Source: Basidiobolus meristosporus CBS 931.73
Taxonomy: Eukaryota > Basidiobolomycota > Basidiobolomycetes > Basidiobolales > Basidiobolaceae
Reading direction: 5' to 3'
DNA: 64,000 nucleotides
Assembly (NCBI GenBank): GCA_002104905.1
Contig: MCFE01000124.1
Location: forward strand, 1 to 64,000
Shown: positions 34,315 through 45,800 of the stretch, one piece after another
Numbering within the stretch: position 1 is the first letter of the stretch
Layout of the letters: the number at the start of each line of letters is the position of its first letter
Program-made: the position numbers and the translations under genes
The notes under the pieces: generated by a model
What the model was told of the DNA's origin: nothing
Seen by the model: the letters and a program-made list of their open reading frames with translations, nothing else
Databases searched by the model: none

Positions 34315-36242
34315 CTCCCACTCAACTGAATTTGTCTTTAGCTAATAGTTTGGTAAATATGTCTGCAATCATTTCATCTGTAGGATAATAAACTAAGTTG
34401 ACCAAGTTCTTCTCTATAGTGTCATGTATGAAACAATGTCTAATATCTATGTGCTTAGTTCTAACATAAAGAGTTGGTTTTCTACCTGATTGTATGCATC
34501 CTTGATTATCTTGAAATAAGGTAGCAGGCGTTTTTTGACATAAGCCTAAATCTTTAAAAAGCTTCCTTAGCCATATTACCTCTTTTGTAGCCTAACCGGC
34601 TGCCATATACTCTGTCTCTGTGGTAGAAAGTGCTACAGTTGGTTGCTTTCTTGAATTCCATGAAATTGCTCCTTTACAGTAAAGAAAGGTGTATCCTGTG
34701 GTGGATCTTCTGACTTCTAAGTTTTGTCCCCAATCAGCATCAGAGTATCCCACAAGATCTTTTTCTGAATCCTTATATGTGTATGTTAAGCTGATATCAG
34801 CAGTTCCTTTTAGATATCTAATAGTCTGCTTAACTGCTGCAATGTGATCAGATCCATGGTTCTGATTAGGCTGGCTGACAACTCCCACTGAAAATGAGAC
34901 ATTAGAATGTGTTCCAAGCAAGATATACAGCTTACTGCCAGCCATGAATTGATAAGGAAAGTTAGGGCTTTCAGATGGCACCAAGCTCTCCTGATTTGGT
35001 TGAGTTTTGACCAAGTTAAGGTGTATCTCCATTGGGGTAGCTGCTGGTTTACAGTGTTCCATTTGATACTGCTTTAATATCTTGAATATATTTGGATTGG
35101 CTTAGGGTGATAGTCTGGGTACTTCTGTCTACAGAGAACTTTATCCATAAGCAGTAACTGAGTTCTCCCAGACTGGACATTTTCAGCTCCTTAGATAGGC
35201 TAGATTTAGTCTCTTCCAATGTTTTGAGGTTAATAGTGGCTATAATAATATCATCCACATATAGAGCTAATAGAACTGGACCTGCTCTATCCGGTTTATT
35301 GTAAATACTATAGTCAGCAGTACTCCTTTGGAGACTCAAAGATTCCAAATAAGTATTTATCTTACAATTCCAGGCCCTTGGTGATAGTTTGAGACCATAT
35401 AGAGATTTTTTAAGCATGCAGACCAAGATCAACAGGCCCATCAGGCTGGCTCATGCACATGTCCCCATTAAGTTCCCCATTTAAAAATACAGTTTTTACA
35501 TCCATTTGATGTATAAAAATTTATATTTGGCTGCAATAGCCAATATCAATTTGATGGAATTAAGCTTGGCAACTTGTGCAAAGGTCTCAGTGTAGTCAAA
35601 TCCTTTTGTTTGAGAGTATCCTTTGGCCACAAGCCTTGCTGTGTACTTGTCAGTTGTACTAGAGCCTTGTATATTGTCTTGAAGATCCATCTGCATCCAA
35701 TTAATTTTGGGTTGATTGGCTAGTTAACTAAGTTCCAAGTTTGATTTTCCATTGGGGCCTTGTACTCTTCACTTATTACAGATCTTCAAAACCTTGTCTG
35801 AGGGCTATTTAGGGCTTCTTCTACAGTCTAGGGCTCATCAATCTGGACTGAATAGGCATAGGCTAAGTTTGTACTCTCATTAATATAGTAATTTGGGCTA
35901 TTTCTGGTCTGGTTAGATATCCTGATTTGTAATAATGGAATGATCACTTCTAGGGTACTCCTAGGCACGGATTCAGGATGAACCATGGTTGTAGAGTCCT
36001 CTGCAGTGAGAAAGTTCTCATTGTTTTACCCTGATTCAATCCAGACCTTTGGTGGAATTGAGATCAGATCTGTCATCAACTGATGTCATTTTTGCAAAAA
36101 ATTGGAATTTCATCAAACAACATATCCCTAGACTTGATTGGCTTCTTTACTTTGGTAATGTAGAGTCTGTATGCTTTGCTCTCATTGCAGTAGCCCAAAA
36201 ATATGCATTTTACACTTTTAGGCTCAAATTTTGACTGCTTTC
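34315..36242 (-). mobile_element. copia C1 internal region: RNase H, RT, end of integrase (broken)
   Basis: Minus-strand decayed pol. From right to left: end of integrase (36234-36049 region), the RT N-terminal part (TARLVAKGYSQTKGFDYTETF near 35,650), RT core with LYVDDIIIA (35441-35049), then RNase H (YSDADWGQN, LSTTETEYMA; 35062-34592). Stops and frameshifts separate the pieces. The sequence stops exactly at 36242, where the inserted plus-strand copia starts; the missing part resumes at 48423. Confidence 0.88.
36238..36242. repeat. target-site duplication CTTTC (left copy)
   Basis: CTTTC directly precedes the TGTTGT start of the LTR at 36243 and recurs at 48423-48427 directly after the outermost copia LTR. 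C1 coding sequence can be read across the pair, showing that the whole 36243-48422 block sits inside C1. Confidence 0.85.
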
Positions 36243-36591
36243 TGTTGTAAAATTTGTAAATCCACCTAAATATTCACCTAGCTTAGTCACTTAGATCATT
36301 ACCTTCAAGTCTCAGAGAATACTTACTAAAATCCTTGTCAGGATTCACTTTGAACAGTTTCACCAAAATACCAGGTACCCAGAACATGAAAATTCTCAAA
36401 GTTGTTCAATCAGCCCCAAACCTTGCACACATGCCTCTGGAACCTTCCTAAGCCTATTCCCTATGTTTGTCATGCCAAGACCTTATAAAAGCATAAATAC
36501 TACGTTTACATTCAACAATTCATTTAGTGAAAGCCACATAATCTACTTGTCCTCCCAAATCACTTTTGATATCTCCAAGACTCTTACAACA
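36243..36591 (+). mobile_element. copia A/B 5' LTR
   Basis: A 349-bp LTR with TG...CA ends (TGTTGTAAAATTTG to CTTACAACA). It contains a TATAAAAGC string near 36,483. It is followed at once by a primer-binding site. It pairs in length with 41311-41659 but is noticeably diverged from it, so the element is old. Confidence 0.9.
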
Positions 36592-36603
36592 GGTTATGAG
36601 CCC
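36592..36603 (+). promoter_or_regulatory. primer-binding site, initiator tRNA-Met anticodon arm
   Basis: GGTTATGAGCCC directly abuts the LTR. Its complement GGGCTCATAACC is the anticodon stem-loop of eukaryotic initiator tRNA-Met, not its 3' end. Drosophila copia and relatives use this half-tRNA priming. Confidence 0.75.
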
Positions 36604-39600
36604 CAAGCTCTCACTCTGTACAATGTCTACTGCTACTATTACTGGAATATTTACCTCTGCTAAGAAGTTGAAAAGATGTAACTACTAAGTGTGGAAGGTG
36701 AGGATGAAGATGCTGCTACAAGAAAGAGGCCTTTGGGATATTGTTGTGGGAGAAGAACTCCCTGCTTAAAATGTGGGAGAGGAATCCTTAAAGTATCAGA
36801 AGAAAGAACAAAGTGCCTTTAACTGCATTTGCCTCAATGTCAATGACAATTTGCTAATTTGTTACTCAAGAGCAGAAATGGCAAAGAATGCCCAGAAGGC
36901 ACTAGAAGTCACCTATGAGTCATGTTCAGCTGCAAAGAAAATATATCTTAGACAAAAACTCTTCACCACAAAGATGCTGCCAGGAGAAGAAATGGCAATT
37001 GAAATAACAGAATTACCCTGCTGGTGGATGATATGGAGTCTGTGGGTGTACCAAATACTGATGAGGATGTGATATTAACCATCCTGAATAGCCTGACAGA
37101 TAGGTTTCAGGGCCTTGTATTGGCCCTAAAATCCAGAACTGAAGATTTGACCTTAAATTACATACATGGAAGTTTCCTGGTTGAAGAATTCAGAAAATCA
37201 AGAACTAATAAGAAGGAAGAAGAATATGCTTTAATACGCAATGATAACCAACAAAGGAGATACCCAAGAGCTTTCAAAGGCAATAGCAACCTGTTTTGCA
37301 ACCACTGCAAAAGGAAGGGACACACATCAGACTGGTGCCTGACAAAGAGAGATAGTCAGCAGAAAAAGCCTGAATGTCAAAATGCTGCAACAACTAAAGA
37401 AGGACTATTCATATCTGCACTAAATATGACCACAAACAAGGATCTTCAAAAATGGTATATTGACTCTGGAGCATCTCAATACTTTACACATCAAAATGAA
37501 CTTTTTACCCAATATCAAGAAATTCCAATTATGAAGGTTTTCATGGGTGATGATAGAACACTTGATACAGTGGAAGAAGGAACTATCCTAGTAAACCTAA
37601 GAAGCAGTGTAGGAAGCCATACACTGACCTTTAAAGAAGTATGCTATGTGTCAGATATAGCCAAGAACCTACTATCTGTAAGCAAGGCCACTGCAGAAGG
37701 ACTGAGTTTCAGCATTGACCATTCTGGATGCAGGATCACCGATCAAAATGGTGCCCATATTGCATTGGGTATCAGACAACAGAATCTATATAAGTTGCCT
37801 TATATTCCATCATATCTGGAAGCCAATATAATTAACTTTGATGAAGAAACACCAATACTTTGCCACAGGATATTTGGACACATCTATTTTGATTATTTGC
37901 GGAAAATGACCAAAAATCAGCAAATTTCCAGAGTAAAAATTAATCCCCCATCTAATTTGGAGCACTGTGAAGCCTGCATATATGGGAAACAAGCAAGACA
38001 ACTGTTCAAGAGCTCTGGGTTAATCAAAACTAGAAAATATTAGCCCCAACTCACTCATATCTGTGTTGACCTATGCAAAATTTATCCTTAGGTGGGATGA
38101 AGTATTGAGTTACTTTTATAGATGATTACACAAGACACGTGCGGGTCTACCTCATGGAAGGAAAGGAAGAAGCACTGTCCAAGTTCAGGGAGTTTAAAAC
38201 CATAGTGGAGAGAGAATCTGGTGAAAAAACTCAAGATAATACACACTGACAATGGTGGAGAATATACCTCAAAACTATTCATCCATTTCTGCAAAATTCA
38301 AGGGATAGAGCAAGAGACTACTGCACCATACTCCCCACAGCAAAATGGAGTAGCAGAACAAGCTAACAGATCAATAATTGATATGGCAAGATCTATAATC
38401 TATGATCAAAAATTATCCTATGATTTTTGGGTGTAATCAGTTGCCACTGCTGTATATCTTAAAAATAAGAGTTATAACAGAATACTTTGTGATTCTACTC
38501 CACTTGAAGCATGGTATGGATACAGACCAAGTGCAGAATATCTAAGAATATTTGGGTGTACAGCATATGCCAAAAAACTGGCCAGAAATCAGTCAAAATT
38601 TGAGCCAAAAAGTGTAAAATGCATATTTTTGGGCTGCTGCAATGAGAGTAAGGCATACAGACTCTACAATACCAAAGCAAAGAAGCTGATCAAGTCCAGG
38701 GATGTGTTGTTTGATGAAAATTCAAAATTTCACAAAAAATGACATAAGATGATGACAAAAATTTGATCTCAAGTCCACTAATTGTCAGGATTGAATCAGA
38801 GCATAACAATGAAAGTTTTTTCACTTCAGAGAACTTTATAACCATGTTTCAGCCAGAATCAGTGCCCAGGAATATCCCAGAAGTGATCATTCCAGTATCA
38901 AATGCCCGGAGATCCAATTGGACAAGAAATAGCCCAAATTACTATATCAATGAGGGTACAAACTTAGCCTATGCCTATTCAGTCCATATTGATGAACCCC
39001 AGACTGTAAAAGAGGCTCTAAATAGCCCTCAGAAAAAGTTTTGGAGATCTGCAATGACTGAGGAATATCAGGCCTTGATGGAAAATCAAACTTGGGACTT
39101 AGTCATATTACCAATCAACCAAAATTCAATTGGATGCAGATGGGTCTTCAAGACAAAATACAAGGCTGAAGGTACAATTGAAAGATACAAAGCAAGACTT
39201 GTAGCCAAAGGATACTCTCAAACAAAAGGACTTGACTATACTGAGACCTTTGCACAAGTTGCCAAGTTTAATTCCATCAGATTAATATTTGCTATTGCAG
39301 CCAAATATAAGTTTTTTATTCATCAAATGGATGTAAAAACTGTATTCTTGAGTGGAGAACTTGATGAGGACTTGTATATGGACCAGCCTAATGGGTTTGC
39401 TGACCAAGATAACCCCCATTTGGTCTGCAAGCCTATAAAGTCACTATATGGTCTCAAACAATCACTGAGAGCCTGGAATTGCAAGATAGATTCTTATTTG
39501 GAATCTTTGAGTTTCAAAAGGAGTAATGCTGACTATAGTATATACTATAAGCCAGATAGAGCAAATCCAGTTCTAATAGTGCTATATGTGGATGATCTTA

Positions 39601-41310
39601 TTATAGCTGCCAATAACCTAGAAACATTGGAAGAGACTAAATGCAGCCTATCTAAGGAGTTCAAGATGTCCAATCTAGGAGAACTTAGTTACTACTTAGG
39701 GATTAAGTTCTCCATAGACAGAAGTACCCAGACTATTACCCTAAGCCAATCCAAGTATATTCAAGATATACTAAAGAAGTACAAAATGGAAGACTGTAAA
39801 CCGGCAGCTACCCCAATGGAGACAAACCTTAACTTGGTCAAAACTCAACCTAATCAAGAGAGCTTGGTGCCATCTGAAGGCCCTGACTTTCCTTATCAAT
39901 CTATGGTTGGCAGTCTGATGAATATCATGCTTGGAACACGTGCAGATATCTCATATTCAGTGGGAGTTGTCAGCCAACATAATCAGAACTATGGATCTGA
40001 TCATATTGCAGCAGTTAAGCAGATTTTTAGATACCTAAAAGGAACTGCTGATATCTGCTTAAGATACACATATAAGGATTTAGAACAGGATCTTGTGGGA
40101 TACTCTGATGCTGATTGGGGACAAAATTTAGAAGACAGAAGATCCACCACAGGACACACCTTTCTTTACTGTAAAGGAGCAATTTCATGGAATTCAAGAA
40201 AGCAACCAACCATAGCACTTTCTACCATAGATGCAGAGTATATGGCAGCCTGTGAGCCACAAAAGAAGCAATGTGGTTAAGAAAGCTTTTTACAGATTTA
40301 GGCCTATGTCAAAAAACGCCTATTACTTTGTTTCAAGATAATCTAGGATGTATACAATTAGGTAGAAATCCAACTTTTCATGCTAGAACTAAGCACATAG
40401 ATATTAGACATCATTTCATACGTGAAGCTATAGACAATAACTTAGTTAGCTTAGTTTACTGTCCTACAGATGAAATGATTGCAGATATATTAGGCTTGTT
40501 CCATTGGATGGTGCCACATTGAGCCATGAGTGCCAAATAGTGCCATTGCACGCCAGAGAGGCATAGCAGACCTAAACTTGGCCCCAGAGTGTGAAGCATA
40601 GCTCTGCATCTTCATGCAAAGCAGCCCCTGTGTTTTGCCCTTTGTGTTGGAGAAAATCCATTTTTTGAACTTTTTTTTTGGATCAGTGTTGTGCAGGATG
40701 TGTAAGAGGACAGAAGGACTGAAGGCATGCATCTGGTACTCAATATACATGGCACTCTGAATCTAGCTCCTGTAGCTTGTACTATGTCACAAAAATGAAT
40801 GGCACTATCTTGGTCCACTGGTACTATCTGGCACTATAAGCACTTAATATAGGTCTTACTTTAGGGCTAATATTGAAATATAGTGCCAGATAGTACCAGT
40901 GGACCAAGATAGTGCCATTCATTTTTGTGACATGATACAAACTACAGGTGCTGGATTCAGAGTGTCATGGGTATTGAGTACCAGGTGCATGTCTTCAATT
41001 CTTCTGTGCTCTTACACATCATGCACAACATTGATCCAAAAAAAAGGTCAAAAAATGGATTTTCTCCAACCCAATGGGAGAAACACAGGGGCTGCTCTGC
41101 ATGAAGATGAAGAGCTATATTTCACACTCTGTGGCCAAGTTTAGGCTCACTTGGCCTCCCTGGCACACTATGGCATCATTTGGCACTCATGGTTCAATGT
41201 GGCACTATCCAACGGAACAAGTCTATTTACCAGGCCATTAGCTAGAGACAAGTTTGAATTTCTTAGGTCAAAATTAGGACTAGTCAGTGTGAACATTAGC
41301 TGAGTGGGAG
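36604..41310 (+). mobile_element. copia A gag-pol (degenerate)
   Basis: Plus-strand remains in Ty1/copia order. Gag runs from about 36,773 to 37,370, ending in a CCHC knuckle (CNHCKRKGHTSDWC). Protease has DSGASQ near 37,460. The GAG-pre-integrase domain has an intact HH/CC pattern (CHRIFGH, HCEACIYGK). Integrase runs through HTDNGGEYTS and SPQQNGVAEQ to ~38,740, with a stop after YDFWV. RT/RNase H is one open stretch, 38763-40280, with LYVDDLIIA, YSDADWGQN and LSTIDAEYMAA. Frameshifts at about 37,050, 38,043-38,220 and 40,280, plus in-frame stops, make it non-autonomous. A polypurine tract (TGAGTGGGAG) precedes the 3' LTR. A foldback element interrupts the RNase H end at 40495. Confidence 0.92.
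40495..41221. mobile_element. 727-bp foldback (inverted-repeat) element inside copia A
   Basis: Two arms of about 343 bp, inverted and roughly 85% alike by eye, are separated by a 40-nt loop (40839-40878). The outer ends are CTTGTTCC...GGATRGTGCCACATTGA and its complement. The element splits the copia sequence GCAGATATATTTACC, leaving an AT-rich duplicated junction whose exact length is unclear (about 4-7 bp). It encodes nothing convincing; the small open frames in the arms are mirror images of one another. It resembles a foldback MITE. Confidence 0.85.
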
Positions 41311-41659
41311 TGTGGTAAAAATTTGTATTTCCACCTAAATATTTGCCAAACTTAGTCACTTAGATCATTACCTTCAAATCCTAGAGAATACTGACCAAAT
41401 TCCTTGTTGGGATTTACTTAGAATATTTTCACCAAAATACTAGGTACCCAGAACATGAAAATTCTGAAAGTTGTCCAAACAGCCCCACACTTTGCACACA
41501 TGTTCTTGGGACCTTCTTTAACCTACTCTCTGTGTTTGTAATGCCAAGACCAGGTAAAAGTATAAATAATACTTTTACATTCAATAAATCATTAAGTGAA
41601 AACCACGTAATCTACTTGTTCTCCCAATCACTTCCAATATCTTGAAGACTCTTACAACA
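41311..41659 (+). mobile_element. copia A 3' LTR
   Basis: 349 bp, TGTGGTAAAAATTTG to CTTACAACA, preceded by polypurine TGAGTGGGAG. It is followed not by host sequence but by the 3' part of another plus-strand copia copy. Confidence 0.9.
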
Positions 41660-42198
41660 AAAAGGAACTTCTATATCTGCTTAAAATACACTTATAAGGA
41701 CTTAGAACAGAATCTTGTGGGATACTCTTATGCTGATTGGGGACAAAACTTGGATGACAGAACATCCACCATAGGATGCACCTTTCTTTACTGTAAAGGA
41801 GCAATATCATGCAATTCAAGAAAGCAACCAACTGCAGCACTTTCCACCACAGAGGCAGAGTATATGGAAGCCTGTTAAGCAACAAACAAGGCAATGTGGC
41901 TATGGAAGCTTTTTAAAGATTTAGGCTTTTGTCAAAAAACACCTAAAGCTTTATTTCAAGATAATCAAGGATCTATACAGGTAGATAGAAATCCAACTTT
42001 GCATGCTAGAACTAAGCACATTGATATTAGACATTGATACTTGTGTGAAGCTATAGAGAATAACTTTGTTAACCTAGCCTACTGTCCTACTGATGAAATG
42101 ATTGCAGTCATATTTACCAAACCATTATCTAGAGACAAGTTTGATTATCTTAGATCAGAATTAGGACTAGTTAGAGTAAACATTTAGTTGAGTGGGAT
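41660..42198 (+). mobile_element. copia B internal remainder (RNase H end)
   Basis: Begins AAAAGGAACT in mid RNase H, corresponding to about 40,035 of copia A, and continues in register (LVGYSYADWGQN, LSTTEAEYMEAC, then a stop) to the polypurine tract TGAGTGGGAT. Its own 3' LTR follows. The upstream part of B is missing. Confidence 0.85.
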
Positions 42199-42222
42199 TA
42201 TTGTAAAATTTGTGTTCCAACC
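42199..42222 (+). mobile_element. copia B 3' LTR, left fragment
   Basis: The first 24 bp of a copia LTR (TATTGTAAAATTTGTG...CAACC; the usual TG start reads TA). It is interrupted by the gypsy chromovirus; the rest is at 48100-48422. CAACC (42218-42222) is duplicated at 48095-48099. Confidence 0.85.
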
Positions 42223-42899
42223 TGTTGTGCATCAACATTTAAAACTTGGCCAATATCACTCCATTAGAAAACCTAGTACCCTAACTGATATTCCCTAACC
42301 CAAACATAACTAATCCCTGTTATGGTTTATTTTATCACTTCTCAGAATCTATTTTTAGCTGTCCAACCTGATCAATTTTCATGTGGTCATTACATCCTCA
42401 ACTGATCTGCTAAGCCTTTCCAAGTGATTAGTCATCTGAGATTTATCCAACCACTTAGAAGTTGCCAAGATATCAGCTGATTAATGATGCAATTTTTCAT
42501 TTATCTTATGCACCTATCAACACCCCAACAGATTTCAATTAGTCCAGACTCTTGGTGCTTACCAATGCAACTCAATCAGAACAGTATAAGTAAAGTTTAC
42601 TGAACCTTTTGGTTTAGTGTGTGTCTCAACAAAATTAAGAATTCAACAAATCCATTCTAGTTTCTACCCAAGCTTAGCATATCTAGCACTCTCAAGAACA
42701 CCAAGCCTAGCCTGCATAGCATACCTACTCTGTTGCCTTTATAGCCCAACTCAGCTATATATATGACCATTATTAGACCCAAGCCTCTCTGCTGATATTT
42801 CTGTCACTCTTGATAATTCTGAGATTCTGCACTTAGTTGTCACTTAGGTTCAGTTAACTCATTCAAGAGTTTTATTATACTTTTCTCTTGGATGCAACA
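42223..42899 (+). mobile_element. gypsy chromovirus 1, 5' LTR
   Basis: 677 bp, TGTTGTGCATC to GATGCAACA, the same length as the 3' LTR (47418-48094) and highly similar. It contains TATAAGTAAA near 42,585 and TATATATATG near 42,758. It is inserted in a copia LTR with a 5-bp duplication CAACC. Confidence 0.9.
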
Positions 42900-45800
42900 T
42901 TTTTTTTGTTGATTTCCATTACATTCAACTGCATTACAATATATCCTCAGCCGCAAGCAATCCAAATCTTTCCATGTTGGAAGAAGCCCACAGAAATAAG
43001 GAAGAACTAACTGAACAGCTTGAAAACATCATGCATGGAAGAAATACTTTGATGCTTGAGCACTCAAAGCTTGCCAAGACAAGATCTGACAATCATTGTA
43101 GAGATGAACTTCTTGAAGTTATTTCCGGTTTCCAAGATGAAATTGGAATTATCAGAGAGGCCCTGGAGAATGTTGCCATTGTAGTTGACAGCATTGCAAA
43201 TCCACCAAACCTTGCTCTGCATCAGCCACCAAGAAGTCAGGCCTTTGGATCCTCCAGATCTACATCTCCCTCTAAATCTACCCCAGTGGTTGTCCCAAGA
43301 TCCTTGCCTCTTTATGCTGAAGGAGCCAATGCCATAAAGAGTCCTACTGAGTTTCTTAACAAGTTTAGTCATGTCTTAGCTGCACACCAGTTAGACCCTG
43401 ACACCAATTGGGCTAGACTTCTGCCTTTCTGTCTCACCATGCAAGATGCTCACTGGGTTGAGGTGAACATTCCTTCCAATAGTACATGGAGAGTTGTGCA
43501 GAACCTCTTTTGTGGTCATTTCAAAGATCCCCTCAAGAAAGCGCATCTAAACTGCAACTTATGGAAAACTAAAATGAAAAAAAGTGAATCTGTGCTACAC
43601 TTCTGTGATAGATTACAGAGACAAATTAGACTAGCTGGAGTTAGTGATGACAATCCACTGCTTACTTCTCATTATCTTTCAAACTTTTCACACCAGCTAC
43701 AGAGCAATATTGCTATTGCCAAAGCATGCAACCCTGCACATACCTATGACAAAATCTCTGAGATATGTACACTTGCAATCACCATGACTGCAGCGGTTAG
43801 CCAGGCTTCAGGCAACTCCATTCAAGATGCAGCAACAACTGGAAAAGAGAGCAGTCATTGACTAAGAGAAGTCAGCCACTAGCAAGCATTGTGAGCTTCA
43901 TGGAAGATGCTATCATTCTAGCAGTGAGTGCAAAGGCATCACCAAGCAGTCAAACAAGTCTGCAAACACATCAGAGAAACAGCAAAACACCAAAATTGAT
44001 TATCCATATGCTGATGACACATGCTTTAAGTGTGGAAAAATGGGACATAGATCACCTGCCTGTCCTGAGCAGAACTCTACACCATTGGCAAAAATTACTC
44101 AGACTCTAGATGATCATTCAACCAATGATTTGACAGGGTATGAGGAAGCATATGAAAAACTTACAGTTCAAGTTTATCACAGCCTTGTTGAAACTCCAGC
44201 TAAGATCACAACTGTTCAAGAAAAGAAGCAACCAATTGCGCAGCTAAAAGCTATAGAGGTGCCACTCAAACTCAATGGCAAATCATACGTAGCACTACTG
44301 GAAACTGGATCATCCAACTCTATTGTATCACCTAATGTGGTCAAAGAACTCAAATTGGCAATAGAAAAGCGACCAGGAAAAATCATACGTGCAGCTAAGG
44401 ACCTCTCAGCCCCAAGAATTAGTACCACCAACCCAATCAGCATACACTATAGTACAATAACTATAATCCATCAGATGGAGGTTATTGACATTCCAGATGG
44501 ACCTCAAGTAGTCATTGGTCTAGACACCTTCACCCAACTTGGCTTTCACATGGGCAGATTACCAGTTTCATATCCTGGAATCACTAAGTCTCAGCCACCC
44601 AGAATGGATCCAATTCCAGAGATTATCTCTCCCCATCTGGAAGCTGAGGAGTCAACCCCAACTTTTCAAGCGTATTCTCAATCAATCAAGTTGTAAATTC
44701 AGCCGGCCATAGAAAGAAACCAAGCCATTCCCAGGAACAGTTTCTGCACTATTACAGAATCCATTGTTACACTAGAAACCCCACCTTATGAGGCAACATG
44801 GAGGAGGCAATACCCAATTCCACAATCTTGTCAACACTTGGTTGATGAAACAGTCCAAAAGTGGGATGATAATTGAATTATCACTCAAGCCCCTGTCAAC
44901 ACAACATTCAACAGCCCTTTGATGCTTGCACCTAAGAAAGATACTGATAGAAATCTCTGAAGAGACCCTGTTTGGACCCTAGACCTCTGAACAAGCTTCT
45001 CCAAGATGATAAATCCCCAATGACAAGAATCAAGGACATCTTTTCCTCACTATTGGGCGCAAAAGTATTCTCCAAATTGGACTTGAAGGATGCATGTCAC
45101 TAATTCCAGATTCATCCTGATCATCTGCATGAAACTGCCTTTACTTGGGATAATATGCAATGGATGTTTCAGGGAGCTCCCATTGGCCTAAAGACGCTCA
45201 CCAGAAAGTTCCAGAGAGTCATGAGTATAATACCCAAGAACACACCATATGCTTTAGTATTTGCTGATGATGTCATCATATTTTCCACAAACTGTGATGA
45301 TCATGCAACACATGTCACTGATGTAATCAATAGACTGACAGCTGCTGGACTGATTCTTAATGCAGAAAAGTGCAGCTTTGCCCACCTCAAAATCAATCTA
45401 CTTGGATTCATTGTCACACCAGATGGCCACCAGCTTGATCCTTTCAAACTGGTCAATATTCCTGAATGGCCAAGACCTACTAGTGCTAAGCAACTCCAAC
45501 ACTATCTTAGAGTAATTAACTATTTCAGGGAACACATTCCTCTCATGTCCTCATTGAGTGCCCCTTTGGATGCAATACACCATAGTCCAGATCTTCCCTC
45601 AGCCTGGAACAAGGTTTGTTACCAAGCAATTGAGTTACTCTGCCAATTGCTCCCACAGGCACCCACCCTATCCTACCCAGACCTTACTAAGACCTTTGTT
45701 GTTGCTGTGGATGCATCTAATGTTGGGTTAGGGGCAGTCCTATACCAGGATGAAGACCAAAATCCACCTCACTGGATCTCTTTCCAAGCCAGATCTCTAC

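Noticed and set aside
40612-41144. Two similar open frames starting MDQDSAIHF, one on each strand
   Set aside because: They lie in opposite arms of the foldback element and are mirror images of one sequence; no coding signature remains once the inverted repeat is recognised.
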